Shown: positions 13,405 to 20,547 of the stretch, one piece after another
Numbering within the stretch: position 1 is the stretch's first letter
How the letters are laid out: each line of letters opens with the position of its first letter
IMG/VR virus record: IMGVR_UViG_3300042197_001058
Coordinates: 1-64,000 of that record
Strand: one strand, 5' to 3'
DNA from: a virus
Length of the DNA stretch: 64,000 bases
Position numbers and translations under genes: made by a program
The notes under the pieces: generated by a model
Told to the model about the DNA's origin: nothing
The model's input: the letters and a program-made list of their open reading frames with translations, nothing else
Databases searched by the model: none

Positions 13405-13650
13405 TTACAACTCGTCTTCTTTATTAATTTCCCAACCAGCTTTTCTACATATTTTATTCAGTTTAATTACTTGAGTATTTTTATCTGCTGTTACATAGTC
13501 TTTAAATCCTCTTTCATCTATATAAAAATATTCATCTAGAATATCAAATTGATTACATTCTCCTAATGTTGTAATAGCAGCATCTAAAGGATTTTTATTA
13601 GTAGAATAAATTAATTCTAGAGTACCACATTTAATATAATATTTAGACAT
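13405..13650 (-). CDS. hypothetical protein, 81 aa
   Basis: Not recognised; the sequence has strand-helix-strand character and ends in an acidic tail. It overlaps the end of the kinase-like gene by 8 bp. Confidence 0.7.
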   Translation of the reverse strand: MSKYYIKCGTLELIYSTNKNPLDAAITTLGECNQFDILDEYFYIDERGFKDYVTADKNTQVIKLNKICRKAGWEINKEDEL

Positions 13651-14218
13651 AGCTATATCTTTCTACACAGTTTGTACAATAACAAGAATAATCCTCGGCA
13701 CCATCCCAACAAACCTTTGGATACCTTTCATCTTCGTCATCAATACTTATTCCTTCAGCACCCAAATCAATTACTACCAACTTCTTTTTACCCAAACGTT
13801 TTACATAACCAAAATTGCCTTCATGACTATCACTATAGTCAATGCCATAGTATTTATACAACATCTCTAAAAGATCATTAACTTCATCGTCATACTCACA
13901 CATTCCATCATCAGAGATATAAGGACTGGCAATTTCAGTCAGATACCCCCAATTACTTAAGACCATATGAGTAACAGTACGGATACCACCACGCCCATTA
14001 GATTCTGCAAAATAATTAGGTACCCTAATTTTGCATACTGGACTATAGACTCTAGGGGCTAAATCTGAACTAGACAAATCTTTCTGCACAGCATGAGAAA
14101 AATCAGCCAAACTCTGATTTGGAAAACTTTTAAATCCGTATTTTCTGCCTTTAAGTTTATAAAATCCATTCAGACTTCCACCATCAGTAAATTGTCCTAC
14201 ATAATCAAACTTAGGCAT
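13643..14218 (-). CDS. protein-kinase-fold (phosphotransferase-like) protein, 191 aa
   Basis: Near residues 130-155 it has DSHEGNFGYVKR followed by LVVIDLG. This matches the catalytic loop (D-x-H-x-x-N) and the metal-binding D-x-G of kinase/aminoglycoside-phosphotransferase folds. No obvious Gly-rich loop is seen at the N-terminus, so it may be minimal or inactive. The C-terminus has CYCTNCVE, a possible zinc site. Phage kinases of this kind can modify host proteins. Confidence 0.6.
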   Translation of the reverse strand: MPKFDYVGQFTDGGSLNGFYKLKGRKYGFKSFPNQSLADFSHAVQKDLSSSDLAPRVYSPVCKIRVPNYFAESNGRGGIRTVTHMVLSNWGYLTEIASPYISDDGMCEYDDEVNDLLEMLYKYYGIDYSDSHEGNFGYVKRLGKKKLVVIDLGAEGISIDDEDERYPKVCWDGAEDYSCYCTNCVERYSYV

Positions 14219-14384
14219 TTCTCATCTCCGTACCAAGATACAACATATCTTCATCACAATCTACACAAACTGGAGTACCATTATCTTGATACCACCACGG
14301 AACAATATTTATTTCATCTTCACATTCAGCACAACGCCATACATGACGCACTTTAGTATCATCGACAATTTGCCAGAGTTCCAT
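14211..14384 (-). CDS. small zinc-ribbon protein, 57 aa
   Basis: Two CxxC knuckles (CAEC near residue 18 and CVDC near 40). Overlaps the start of the kinase-like gene by 8 bp. First gene after the 14409-14437 promoter. Confidence 0.75.
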   Translation of the reverse strand: MELWQIVDDTKVRHVWRCAECEDEINIVPWWYQDNGTPVCVDCDEDMLYLGTEMRNA

Positions 14385-14408
14385 AGTTTTCTCCCTTCGA
14401 TTGCTTCT

Positions 14409-14437
14409 ATTCTACAGAGTATTATCGGCTTTGTCAA
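14409..14437 (-). promoter_or_regulatory. GCCGATAAT-type promoter
   Basis: TTGACA, 17-bp spacer with GCCGATAAT, TAGAAT. Confidence 0.85.
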
Positions 14438-14455
14438 CTAAAAATCTTGAATAAA

Positions 14456-14537
14456 TCTAAATCGTTTGACGTCAAGTACTTAGAACAAATTCTCGCGGCT
14501 CGCCTTGTCCTAAGTTCTTTAGGTACAAGGCTTTATG
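14456..14537 (-). repeat. twin-hairpin element A, copy 5
   Basis: Directly after the stop of the 14539-15243 gene, before the 14409-14437 promoter. Confidence 0.8.
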
Positions 14538-14538
14538 T

Positions 14539-15243
14539 TTAGTGAGAAGGAAAAAGCACGTTAGCCAAACCACGAACACAAAGGTCACACGACACACTAC
14601 CCTTTGTGGGGGTACAAGTCACAACTCCGCGACCACGACGGATTTCGGGGCAAGTAACATATTTGGCATCGTCAATCACAACAAGTTTCGGCAACGCTGC
14701 TCGCCAAGCATCGGCCTTAGCCTTGTTACGCGGACGCTTGCTAACAATTTTCTCGTCGCTATCGCACCATGCAAAGAGTTTGAAACCAGCGGCAACCGCT
14801 TCGGCCTTATCATTAGCATCATGGATACTAGCATAGACCGCCATATACTTTTCCATAGATGATAGCCTATTATCATAGATATGAGTATAAAACCACATAT
14901 CGGGCAGAGCCTTACCTTCGGCAAGAATACTCTCACATGCCCAGACTACGTTATCAACATAGTTGGTGTCGAGTTCGCCATTGAGAAACCAATCGCCACG
15001 TTCATGCCAGCGGATACTTTTACCTTGACGCAAGGCGTCGAGAATCATAGCACGAATACGATTTTTCTCCGTGATAAGATTTTGCATACCGGCGGGACGA
15101 ACATTGGGATAAATCTTCTCAGTATTTTCGGCATAGCAACCGTTACCGAGAAAATCACAATCCGAGGGACAAGTATCACCAACCGGACGAGAAACGACCA
15201 AACAACCCTTGCCCAACTTATCGTTACCGTTTGCAACTTTCAT
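14539..15243 (-). CDS. conserved Cys-rich phage protein, 234 aa
   Basis: The N-terminus GNDKLGKGCLVVSRPVGDTC, then PSDCDFLGNGCYAE, is characteristic of a conserved phage family with a conserved Cys cluster (about residues 14, 25, 29, 36). A second cluster near the end has CPEIRRGRG and CDLCVRG. The arrangement suggests metal binding. Function unknown. Higher GC than average; own promoter. Confidence 0.75.
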   Translation of the reverse strand: MKVANGNDKLGKGCLVVSRPVGDTCPSDCDFLGNGCYAENTEKIYPNVRPAGMQNLITEKNRIRAMILDALRQGKSIRWHERGDWFLNGELDTNYVDNVVWACESILAEGKALPDMWFYTHIYDNRLSSMEKYMAVYASIHDANDKAEAVAAGFKLFAWCDSDEKIVSKRPRNKAKADAWRAALPKLVVIDDAKYVTCPEIRRGRGVVTCTPTKGSVSCDLCVRGLANVLFPSH

Positions 15244-15264
15244 GATTATCTCCTGTGTCTCGTG

Positions 15265-15293
15265 ATTCTACACTAGATTATCGGCACTGTCAA
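15265..15293 (-). promoter_or_regulatory. GCCGATAAT-type promoter
   Basis: TTGACA, 17-bp spacer with GCCGATAAT, TAGAAT; drives 14539-15243. Confidence 0.85.
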
Positions 15294-15320
15294 GAGAAAA
15301 ATTGTGGAAAAATTATTTTG

Positions 15321-15403
15321 GCGTAAGTTGTTGAAGCTAAAGGAGTTACGTCGAACCCGGCCCCTCTGATTTGTCCTAAGTCCTTACCAGCAAAAGAGTT
15401 AGA
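15321..15403 (-). repeat. twin-hairpin element A, copy 6
   Basis: Here the next upstream feature is not a stop codon but the oppositely oriented HNH gene, which seems to have been inserted between this element and tRNA-Arg. Confidence 0.78.
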
Positions 15404-15459
15404 ATCGAATATGCTTTGGTGTATATAGAAGTAGTAGCAACTTCAGATAGGAGATTATT

Positions 15460-15945
15460 ATGGCTAATTGTGTTTGTTGTGGAAAATCTACTAATAATCC
15501 TAAATTTTGCTCTAGATCTTGTTCAGTAAAAACTACTAATAAGATACCAAAAAGAAAAAAGCAAATTAGTTATTGTAAATCTTGTGGTAAAGAAACTGGA
15601 TTTTTCAGACGTAAATTTTGTACCGGATGCAATCCCATGAACAAAGACTGGAATACTATAACATATGGTGAAGCAACCAATAAGCGTAAATATCAAAAAA
15701 ATTCCAGAATAAGAAATCTAGCTAGGAATATATATAGATCTTCAGATAAGCCACAATGCTGCATTGTTTGTGGCTATGATAATCACTTCGAAGTTTGTCA
15801 TATTCGCTCTATATCATCCTTCCCCGATACTGCAACAATATCAGAAATTAATAACATAGATAATCTTATAGCGTTATGTCCTAATCATCACTGGGAACTC
15901 GATCATATTAATTTAATACTGCCGGAAGGATTTGCACCCTCGTGA
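15460..15945 (+). CDS. HNH endonuclease with zinc knuckles, 161 aa
   Basis: Only plus-strand gene of the left arm. CVCCGK, CKSCGKE and CCIVCGY give several zinc sites; the HNH core is EVCHIRSISSF near residues 118-128, followed by NLIALCPNHHWELDH. AGGAG precedes the ATG. The layout (lone reversed nuclease next to a tRNA) fits a mobile homing-type endonuclease. The last codons overlap the antisense of the tRNA-Arg 3' end. Confidence 0.85.
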   Translation: MANCVCCGKSTNNPKFCSRSCSVKTTNKIPKRKKQISYCKSCGKETGFFRRKFCTGCNPMNKDWNTITYGEATNKRKYQKNSRIRNLARNIYRSSDKPQCCIVCGYDNHFEVCHIRSISSFPDTATISEINNIDNLIALCPNHHWELDHINLILPEGFAPS

Positions 15946-15989
15946 GTCAACTTAGAAGGTTGATGCCTAATCTACTCGGCCACGGCAGC
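15917..15989 (-). tRNA. tRNA-Arg (anticodon TCT)
   Basis: Acceptor GCTGCCG/CGGCAGT, anticodon stem TCAAC/GTTGA with loop CTTCTAA. T-loop TGCAAAT has G at position 55, as in the fMet gene. Reads AGA/AGG. The 3' end overlaps the HNH gene on the other strand. Confidence 0.85.
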
Positions 15990-16188
15990 GTATTCAATGC
16001 CGCAAGCCCACACGGCGTCCCGTGAGGGCTGTACGGTTTGATGGTGGGATCACTTTACCATCGTTATATTACTAGCAGCAGACCCCTTCCCAGCAACCAC
16101 GCTGGTTATTAGTTGGTTAGACTCTGCTAGGCTGGTATTGCCAGCGTCATACGCGGGACGAATCCCGCCGCACTATGCCTAAATACTA
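15990..16188 (-). ncRNA. structured non-coding leader RNA upstream of tRNA-Arg
   Basis: About 200 bp with no open frame, GC-richer than surroundings and full of hairpins: GCGGGA/TCCCGC with a TTCG loop, CCAGC/GCTGG inside AGCAGA/TCTGCT, GATGGT/ACCATC and CACGG/CCGTG. It starts at a good promoter (16189-16216) and reads into tRNA-Arg, so it is probably a processed small RNA. No known family was recognised. Confidence 0.6.
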
Positions 16189-16216
16189 TTTATACTGGCA
16201 TAGTCCAGTTTGTCAA
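16189..16216 (-). promoter_or_regulatory. sigma70-like promoter for structured RNA and tRNA-Arg
   Basis: TTGACA, 16-bp spacer, TATAAATA. Confidence 0.78.
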
Positions 16217-16218
16217 GG

Positions 16219-16470
16219 TCAGGCCTCGACGGTTTCCTTCTCAACCTTTGCGTTGTGAGCATCACCGGCCTGTTCCGCAGTCACACCAGTCACACGGGCA
16301 CGCCACACCTTATAGCCTTGCTCCGAGAACACCTTGATCTCGCCAGCCTTGACATTCGCATGAACATCACCTGGCAGAGCATCGGCCAGACACGAACGGA
16401 TCGAATCGACCACAACCTCACGATCAAGGTCATCAGCGACAATATCGACAGCAAACGTAAACTTCTTCAT
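16219..16470 (-). CDS. hypothetical protein, 83 aa
   Basis: Not recognised; begins MKKFTFAVDIVADDLDREVV, consistent with a ferredoxin-like beta-alpha-beta start. GC-rich codon use. Own promoter at 16516-16544. Confidence 0.72.
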   Translation of the reverse strand: MKKFTFAVDIVADDLDREVVVDSIRSCLADALPGDVHANVKAGEIKVFSEQGYKVWRARVTGVTAEQAGDAHNAKVEKETVEA

Positions 16471-16515
16471 AGTAATAAACCCTTTCCAAAAAGTGTAATC
16501 TAACCAAGTAAAGTA

Positions 16516-16544
16516 ATCATACCATATACATCATCACTTGTCAA
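16516..16544 (-). promoter_or_regulatory. sigma70-like promoter
   Basis: TTGACA, 17-bp spacer, TATGAT. Confidence 0.75.
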
Positions 16545-16606
16545 GGGCCAATCCGAACTTTTGTTGTTTTCGGGATCGTTTGGCACTCTTGTCGTGTGAT
16601 GCTATC

Positions 16607-16634
16607 AGTATACCTTAGTTATCGTCATTGTCAA
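16607..16634 (-). promoter_or_regulatory. sigma70-like promoter
   Basis: TTGACA, 16-bp spacer with ACGATAA, TATACT. It has no convincing gene of its own and may be a second start site for 16219-16470. Confidence 0.65.
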
Positions 16635-16674
16635 GACGGTTCGTGAATCAAAATTCCAGATTATTTGAATTGTT

Positions 16675-16756
16675 CCTAAGTTGTTTTGCTATAAGGAGTT
16701 ATGTCAAATCGGGCCGCGCCGCCTCACCCTAAGTTCTTTAGGGACAAGGCTTTAGA
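16675..16756 (-). repeat. twin-hairpin element A, copy 7
   Basis: Ends immediately at the stop codon of the bL12-like gene. The core is GGGCCGCGCC. Confidence 0.82.
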
Positions 16757-17125
16757 TCAAGATAAATATCCCTCACAACCCAAACCGACCAGATCACGCA
16801 AGAGAGCCTCGGCGGCAGCCGGAGTAGGCAACTTGATAGTATTCTTAATACCACCAGTCACCCAGCGTCCGATATTTGTATCATAACGCCCAACCAACAT
16901 ATCCGTCCACTCTTTAGCCTCTCTCAATCCCCATCCAGAGTGCAGGCGAATAGCCTTGATGCAAGGAATACGATTGTCTCCCGGCATCTTAGTAATAGTA
17001 ACGTCACGACTCTGGTTAATACCAAGAGCCACCTCGATATTCTTCACGATACGATCATGCAGATCGTTACCCGCAGTGTTGGCAATAGCAATAGCCTCTG
17101 CAATCGTCACTTGAATACTAATCAT
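16757..17125 (-). CDS. ribosomal protein bL12 C-terminal-domain-like protein, 122 aa
   Basis: The second half matches the bL12 C-terminal fold: IPCIKAIRLHSGWGLREAK (residues about 53-71) corresponds to the conserved IKxVRxxTGLGLKEAK helix-loop, and PAAAEALLRDLVGLGC to the last helix. In bacteria this domain recruits translation GTPases. Phage copies are known from metagenomes and could bind elongation factors or ribosomes. The N-terminal 50 residues are not bL12-like. Confidence 0.72.
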   Translation of the reverse strand: MISIQVTIAEAIAIANTAGNDLHDRIVKNIEVALGINQSRDVTITKMPGDNRIPCIKAIRLHSGWGLREAKEWTDMLVGRYDTNIGRWVTGGIKNTIKLPTPAAAEALLRDLVGLGCEGYLS

Positions 17126-17604
17126 ACCTTAAAATCTCCTAAATACTTTGAATCAATTTCTCTAAGATCGTCAAATGCACAATCGCGTTCTTCCAAAATA
17201 TAAACTTGTTTACCGTGAGTAATCAGTGTGGCATACTCAGTTTCGTCCCAAATAAACTCATTATTATCACTTTCTCGTCGCCAGTGCGGATCACGAAGTG
17301 GATTATAAAACACACGCTCAAGGTTGTCAACAGGTAAAATGGGATAAAAACTTTTCCTAAGCATGGTTTCTTCACACCGAATCCACCCACTCACATCATG
17401 CACACCAGCCTCAAAAACTTGCTTGGCTTTATTAGGACGATTGCGAAGTTTACAACCACGTAATTCTAACTGATATTCATTAGGATCGTAATAATATACA
17501 TCAACAGTCTGCCCACCCTGCTTGACGCGCACTTGCCAATGCATATAATTTTTTCCACTGCCAAGATGGAATCGAACTTCGCCATATAGTGGTTTCTGTT
17601 TCAT
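17122..17604 (-). CDS. hypothetical protein, 160 aa
   Basis: Not recognised; beta-rich, with Trp and Tyr. Overlaps the bL12-like start by 4 bp, so the two are co-translated. Confidence 0.75.
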   Translation of the reverse strand: MKQKPLYGEVRFHLGSGKNYMHWQVRVKQGGQTVDVYYYDPNEYQLELRGCKLRNRPNKAKQVFEAGVHDVSGWIRCEETMLRKSFYPILPVDNLERVFYNPLRDPHWRRESDNNEFIWDETEYATLITHGKQVYILEERDCAFDDLREIDSKYLGDFKV

Positions 17605-17610
17605 GTTACC

Positions 17611-17639
17611 AGTATACCTTATCGGCTAAATCTTGTCAA
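17611..17639 (-). promoter_or_regulatory. GCCGATAAT-type promoter
   Basis: TTGACA, 17-bp spacer with GCCGATAAG, TATACT; drives 16757-17604. Confidence 0.8.
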
Positions 17640-17653
17640 GACCTTTAAACTTT

Positions 17654-17699
17654 CGCTGACTACAGCCACTCTAGCCAAATCCGTAGGATTAGCAGAGAC
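17654..17699 (-). repeat. 46-bp intergenic element, copy 8
   Basis: Upstream of the 17611-17639 promoter; carries the consensus CTAATCCTACGGATTTG hairpin. Confidence 0.85.
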
Positions 17700-17788
17700 A
17701 GACCGGGTTATGCCATACTCGGCCTTGCATTTAACCGTGGCTTCTTTAACGTTATTCTGCCAGCGGCCCGTTTCTGTCCTGCCGTATT
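17700..17788 (-). other. short transcribed stretch, possible gene remnant
   Basis: A frame without a start codon (includes WQNNVKEATVKCKAEYG) resembles the 20980-21123 product (WQNN..., A...KYG). It may be a decayed paralogue whose start is lost; the promoter at 17789-17816 still faces it. Confidence 0.4.
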
Positions 17789-17816
17789 AGTATACTCTAT
17801 TATCGGCAAACGTCAA
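17789..17816 (-). promoter_or_regulatory. GCCGATAAT-type promoter
   Basis: TTGACG, 16-bp spacer with GCCGATAAT, TATACT. Confidence 0.78.
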
Positions 17817-17834
17817 GAGCAATCTTTAATATAT

Positions 17835-17918
17835 CCTAAGTCGTTGTTGGATAAGAACTTAGGTCAAATTTCCGCCGCCGGGTTGGTCGTAAGTCCTTAT
17901 CTACCAATCATTTCCGAC
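17835..17918 (-). repeat. twin-hairpin element A, copy 8
   Basis: Overlaps the last six codons of the 17901-18035 gene. The core is CCGCCGCCGG. Confidence 0.8.
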
Positions 17919-18035
17919 ATACCACCAATGGCATCTCTGGCAAAAGTTCCAGATAAGTCCATTATTATCATACTTCCACACCAAAACTTCACACGCCCCA
18001 CACGGACAAATATCGCTAAGTGTTTTAAGTTCCAT
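17901..18035 (-). CDS. small zinc-ribbon protein, 44 aa
   Basis: CPCGAC near residue 10 and CQRCHWW near 32 form a zinc ribbon. Start 18035 is chosen because it falls just after the stop of the upstream gene. The end is overlapped by a twin-hairpin element. Confidence 0.7.
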   Translation of the reverse strand: MELKTLSDICPCGACEVLVWKYDNNGLIWNFCQRCHWWYVGNDW

Positions 18036-18037
18036 AT

Positions 18038-18364
18038 TCAATCGTACAAATCTTTCGTATATTTCTCTGGAATAATCGGACACCAACTCTTGGCTCGTTC
18101 CTCATCGTAAGGAAGCCAGTAAGGAGCATCACAAGCGTCCACGATCCCCCAGTAAGTATTGTCAGTATTCTTGAAAACATGTGGACATAGTTCTATTACT
18201 TTATCCTCATATACCTTCACACCATTGTCATCATAATAGTATGGAGTAAATGAACTATTCTCGTTAAAAGAATAATAACCAATTCCTATACCGATTTGTG
18301 GCCCAAAGTAATAAACTTTCTGGCCTTCGGTTGGAGGATTCTTATGAGAGTTATTCCATTCCAT
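18038..18364 (-). CDS. DUF551-like small protein, 108 aa
   Basis: Residues WNNSHKNPPTEGQKVYYFG at the start and YWLPYDEE towards the end resemble DUF551-type phage proteins (W-x-PxxPPxxG ... HWxPLPxxP). Function unknown. It abuts the next gene upstream (shared base). Confidence 0.65.
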   Translation of the reverse strand: MEWNNSHKNPPTEGQKVYYFGPQIGIGIGYYSFNENSSFTPYYYDDNGVKVYEDKVIELCPHVFKNTDNTYWGIVDACDAPYWLPYDEERAKSWCPIIPEKYTKDLYD

Positions 18365-18489
18365 TAGTTAGTAACCTCAATAATCCACTTAGTACCCTTG
18401 AGTTCAGCCACCACGCCCATCTTCAACTTTGTCAACTCGGCCACAATCTCACACAATCTTTCAATTTCATTCAGATTAAGATAGATCAT
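18364..18489 (-). CDS. hypothetical protein, 41 aa
   Basis: A short helix-rich protein (MIYLNLNEIERLCEIVAELT). It overlaps its upstream neighbour by 4 bp and adjoins the next gene, supporting real translation. Confidence 0.65.
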   Translation of the reverse strand: MIYLNLNEIERLCEIVAELTKLKMGVVAELKGTKWIIEVTN

Positions 18490-18713
18490 TTACCTCTCCC
18501 AACAATCAAACACAGAGTACCAACCTTCTCATCGGTAAACTTCACACATTCGTGAGGCCCATAATACCAAGCCCCATCACCACGCTTAACATCGAACACA
18601 ATATCGTCATTATCCAACCTAATATCATGATACCCACCCTCATAACCAAGAGTAAGAACCCTCATATCGCCCGGATAACTTTTCAACTGCTCAACCAGTT
18701 CGTTAACGGTCAT
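18486..18713 (-). CDS. MTVxEL-type phage protein, 75 aa
   Basis: Begins MTVNELVEQLKSYPGDMRVL, typical of a small family common in phages whose members start MTVxELxxxLxxxPxD. Function unknown. Overlaps both neighbours by 4 bp. Confidence 0.72.
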   Translation of the reverse strand: MTVNELVEQLKSYPGDMRVLTLGYEGGYHDIRLDNDDIVFDVKRGDGAWYYGPHECVKFTDEKVGTLCLIVGRGK

Positions 18714-18928
18714 TTCTTAACCTTTTTTCTTTTGATACTTTTCAAGTAGATAGGAGACTTCTGATATGGTTTGGTCACAATCTCTATTTCACGAATATCA
18801 ACCGGCCTACCATAAAACTCAGCATCATTATAATATGATCGTGCAATCTTTTCAGTCTTACAAATCATCTCAATAGATTCATGAATACTAGCGGCCCCGT
18901 ACTCACAAACAATAGCATAGGCTTTCAT
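18710..18928 (-). CDS. hypothetical protein, 72 aa
   Basis: Not recognised; basic C-terminal tail (KSIKRKKVKK). Start 18928 overlaps the preceding stop (TAATG). Confidence 0.7.
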   Translation of the reverse strand: MKAYAIVCEYGAASIHESIEMICKTEKIARSYYNDAEFYGRPVDIREIEIVTKPYQKSPIYLKSIKRKKVKK

Positions 18929-19122
18929 TACCAACCCTCCGGCATAGGAATATCACCAAGATACATATAATAGGCTACTTCATTATTATCAAGAGTTTCC
19001 CAATCGGTATTTTGATAACTCCAAACAGAACCATCCCAATATAATTCAGTAGGCTTATTATTACCAACAATAGCACAAAGATAATAACCCATATCAATAG
19101 GTTTTCCGGTTCGCCAAGTCAT
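18928..19122 (-). CDS. DUF551-like small protein, 64 aa
   Basis: TWRTGKPIDMGYYLCAIVGN at the start resembles DUF551-type proteins and the 18038-18364 product in layout. Start 19122 is preferred over 19152. Confidence 0.65.
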   Translation of the reverse strand: MTWRTGKPIDMGYYLCAIVGNNKPTELYWDGSVWSYQNTDWETLDNNEVAYYMYLGDIPMPEGW

Positions 19123-19124
19123 CG

Positions 19125-19289
19125 TTATACCCTCATTGCTAAATCGGCCCACACCTCAATCAACTCTTTAGCCGTTATACCATATTCTTCTGCTAAAGTC
19201 AAGGCTTCATCCCGATTATAAACACTCATAACCATCATAGGATTCTTTAAAACTTTCAATATCTTAACTATCGCTTGTTCTTTAGTCAT
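19125..19289 (-). CDS. hypothetical protein, 54 aa
   Basis: A short helical protein (MTKEQAIVKILKVLKN...). It lies 2 bp from the next start. First gene after the tRNA-like gene at 19314-19397. Confidence 0.68.
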   Translation of the reverse strand: MTKEQAIVKILKVLKNPMMVMSVYNRDEALTLAEEYGITAKELIEVWADLAMRV

Positions 19290-19313
19290 GCTTTACACAT
19301 TCTAGTATTAAGG

Positions 19314-19397
19314 GGCAAATGGATGGACTCGAACCATCAAGTCTTAATCATATAATATATTGTATGAAGAGTGTTTTTCCAGTTAAACTACATTCGC
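19314..19397 (-). tRNA. tRNA-like gene with enlarged anticodon loop
   Basis: Acceptor (GCGAATG/CATTTGC), D-arm (GTTT/AAAC) and T-arm (GATGG TTCGAGT CCATC) are intact. The anticodon stem TCTT/AAGA closes a 21-nt AT-rich loop in place of 7 nt, which can itself pair (CATA/TATG). This looks like an intron-like or other 14-nt insertion; no anticodon can be given with confidence. Confidence 0.6.
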
Positions 19398-19406
19398 CAT
19401 ACCTGT

Positions 19407-19434
19407 ATTCTACCATCTATTATCGGCTTGTCAA
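19407..19434 (-). promoter_or_regulatory. GCCGATAAT-type promoter
   Basis: TTGACA, 16-bp spacer with GCCGATAAT, TAGAAT; 10 bp before the tRNA-like gene. Confidence 0.85.
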
Positions 19435-19910
19435 TATAAAAAACCAGCGAATCTTTTACGCCCCGATTCTATTGCCCAACAGTCTACCCTTTGACGGAAC
19501 TGTGGAAACCGCCCACGGAAATCCTTCCTAGGCATAGTTCATGACTCATGCCGTCTGGCTCTTGGGAACGATTACTGGTTGTATTGGTCGTGGTGAGGAC
19601 GCCATCCCCCATAGATTAATCGACTCTCTAGTTCCTATGGCTGAACCCACGAAGTAATTATATGAATCGTAGTGGGGACGCTATCCCCCATAGATAAGCA
19701 CTACTATACAGCGTTTAAGCCCGCTGTCAACCCCACCTCGCATAACGAACGGTAGGTTTATCGTAATGGCTTAACCCTATCTAGTCCCGAGCATGGACCT
19801 ACGAATGTTTGTATTGTTAGGACCGATTGTAGAAAACGTTTCCTAGGACATCAACTACCGTTTTTACCGGCTACTCGGCCCGACATAACCAACAAGCGTT
19901 TGCTTGTTCT
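19435..19910 (-). ncRNA. large structured non-coding RNA candidate
   Basis: About 475 bp without a real gene, GC-richer than the neighbours, transcribed from the 19917-19944 promoter toward the tRNA-like gene. It contains a tandem 29-bp motif (near 19592-19620 and 19669-19697), each folding as GGGGA/TCCCC or GGGGA/TCCTC with a 5-nt loop, and other hairpins such as ACAAGC/GCTTGT near 19891-19905. Size and position next to a tRNA recall the large ornate phage RNAs (GOLLD, ROOL), but similarity was not tested. Confidence 0.6.
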
Positions 19911-19916
19911 TCAGTC

Positions 19917-19944
19917 ATTCTACACTCTATTATCGGCTTGTCAA
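19917..19944 (-). promoter_or_regulatory. GCCGATAAT-type promoter
   Basis: TTGACA, 16-bp spacer with GCCGATAAT, TAGAAT; drives the structured RNA. Confidence 0.85.
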
Positions 19945-19972
19945 TAGGATTTGCTTGAAAAAATATTTTTTG

Positions 19973-20058
19973 ATGCAAAGCGTTGTGGGGTAAGCAATTA
20001 CGACGCAGCGGGCCGCGGCCACTCGCCCTAAGTGCCCTTGGGCTAAGCACTTAGAGCG
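19973..20058 (-). repeat. twin-hairpin element A, copy 9
   Basis: Lies 9 bp from the stop of the 20068-20547 gene. The core is GCGGGCCGCGGCC. Confidence 0.8.
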
Positions 20059-20067
20059 AGGAAGCGT

Positions 20068-20547
20068 TTAGGCTTCTACCGTTTCGTCAAAGAAAGACCC
20101 ACAATCAAAATCATTCCAAATACCCACAGGAATCATATCCTTAGTCTTATATTCGATATAGTTATCATATCCATCAGTCCATATACCACAAAAGCACATT
20201 CCTGGCTCAAAATAACTAGCATGAACCTTATAGCCCAACTCATCCAGTTTTTCATATAATCCGATGGGAGGAGCCCAAGCACTGTCAAATGAACAACAAG
20301 CCTCATTGTCCACCACAGTGGCCTTTAGACCATGAAACTCTTCTCTCTCTGTTCCTAAGTCCGCACCAATATCCCACTTTGTTCCCCAGTTATTTACGCA
20401 CCAATCGTACCATCCATCGCCAATATCGCTTGGTATAGGTAGAAACTCATTACAAACAGTTCCTTTATTGTAAGACTCCACAAACCTATCCATAGCAGTC
20501 TTATCTGCATGGGAAACGGTCAACTTATTCAGGCACCAGTTAGGCAT
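20068..20547 (-). CDS. Api92-like (DUF1281) ferredoxin-fold protein, 159 aa
   Basis: MPNWCLNKLTVSH at the start, FLPIP, W...WGTKWD near residue 55 and ...WAPPIGLYEKL are the conserved points of the ferredoxin-like Api92/DUF1281 family, found in many phages and plasmids. Function is unknown. Confidence 0.82.
   Translation of the reverse strand: MPNWCLNKLTVSHADKTAMDRFVESYNKGTVCNEFLPIPSDIGDGWYDWCVNNWGTKWDIGADLGTEREEFHGLKATVVDNEACCSFDSAWAPPIGLYEKLDELGYKVHASYFEPGMCFCGIWTDGYDNYIEYKTKDMIPVGIWNDFDCGSFFDETVEA

Noticed and set aside
16545-16606. Possible 22-28 codon peptide between two promoters
   Set aside because: No start codon with a ribosome site; the best frame would run across the next promoter.
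19319-19531. 70-codon plus-strand frame
   Set aside because: Antisense of the tRNA-like gene and structured RNA; no ribosome site.
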